In this document: piece after piece, positions 4,960 to 5,014 of the stretch
Numbering within the stretch: the first letter of the stretch is position 1
Layout: every line of letters begins with the position of its first letter
Assembly (NCBI GenBank): GCA_023399035.1
Contig: JAEWQX010000064.1
Span: 1 to 5,014 of the forward strand
Direction of reading: 5' to 3'
Source of the DNA: Bacillota bacterium
GTDB lineage: Bacteria; Bacillota; Clostridia; Clostridiales; Clostridiaceae
DNA: 5,014 nt
Position numbers and translations under genes: made by a program
Notes under the pieces: generated by a model
What the model was told of the DNA's origin: nothing
Databases searched by the model: none
The model's input: only the letters and a program-made list of their open reading frames with translations

Positions 4960-5008
4960 TTGACACTTTAAGACGAACTAAGTTAATATAATATTTAGTT
5001 AAGAAAGG
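4960..5008 (+). promoter_or_regulatory. Promoter, operator-like dyad and ribosome binding site for a gene beyond the right edge
   Basis: TTGACA (4960-4965) and TAATAT (4984-4989) with an 18-base spacer form a good plus-strand promoter; TATAAT at 4987-4992 is an alternative -10 with a long spacer. AACTAA (4976-4981) and TTAGTT (4995-5000) are inverted repeats that bracket the -10, the usual place for a repressor operator. AAGAAAGG (5001-5008) looks like a ribosome binding site; the start codon should lie just past the window end. What the gene encodes cannot be seen. Confidence 0.6.
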
Positions 5009-5014
5009 ATGTGT

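Overview
The window is low-GC DNA of Firmicutes type, probably from Clostridia or a related Bacilli lineage. Signs of this are A/T-rich codons, strong purine-rich ribosome binding sites (AAAGGAGG, AGGAGGG, GGAGGG), T-tract terminators, and a C-terminal fragment of a large serine recombinase of the kind found on clostridial mobile elements. All complete genes are on the minus strand, so the cluster reads from right to left.

Minus-strand order: a recombinase C-terminal remnant (4807 to about 4948) and its terminator; a promoter (4700-4728); a roughly 330-nt leader with tiny ORFs, a duplicated segment and an intrinsic terminator (4395-4432); vgb, streptogramin B lyase (4360-3476); vat, streptogramin A O-acetyltransferase (3402-2767); an HD-domain hydrolase-like gene (2755-2261); an Lnu/LinA-like nucleotidyltransferase gene (2187-1693); and, after 226 bp with a dyad, an AraC-type regulator fused to a GyrI-like effector-binding domain (1466-585). 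Positions 1-584 hold no gene I can support, only a 38-nt palindrome, short direct repeats and a few protein-like frames that may be decayed. The far right edge carries a plus-strand promoter/operator for a gene beginning outside the window.

Vgb linearises group B streptogramins, Vat acetylates group A streptogramins, and the nucleotidyltransferase resembles enzymes that inactivate lincosamides. Together these cover drugs that bind neighbouring sites on the 50S ribosomal subunit. The terminator between promoter and vgb suggests induction by conditional read-through, as known for several genes of resistance to ribosome-targeting drugs; this is inference. The least explained parts are the HD-domain gene embedded in the resistance operon, the attenuator-like leader with its repeated segment, and a full Shine-Dalgarno plus ATG at the domain boundary inside the AraC gene, which could yield a separate GyrI-like protein.
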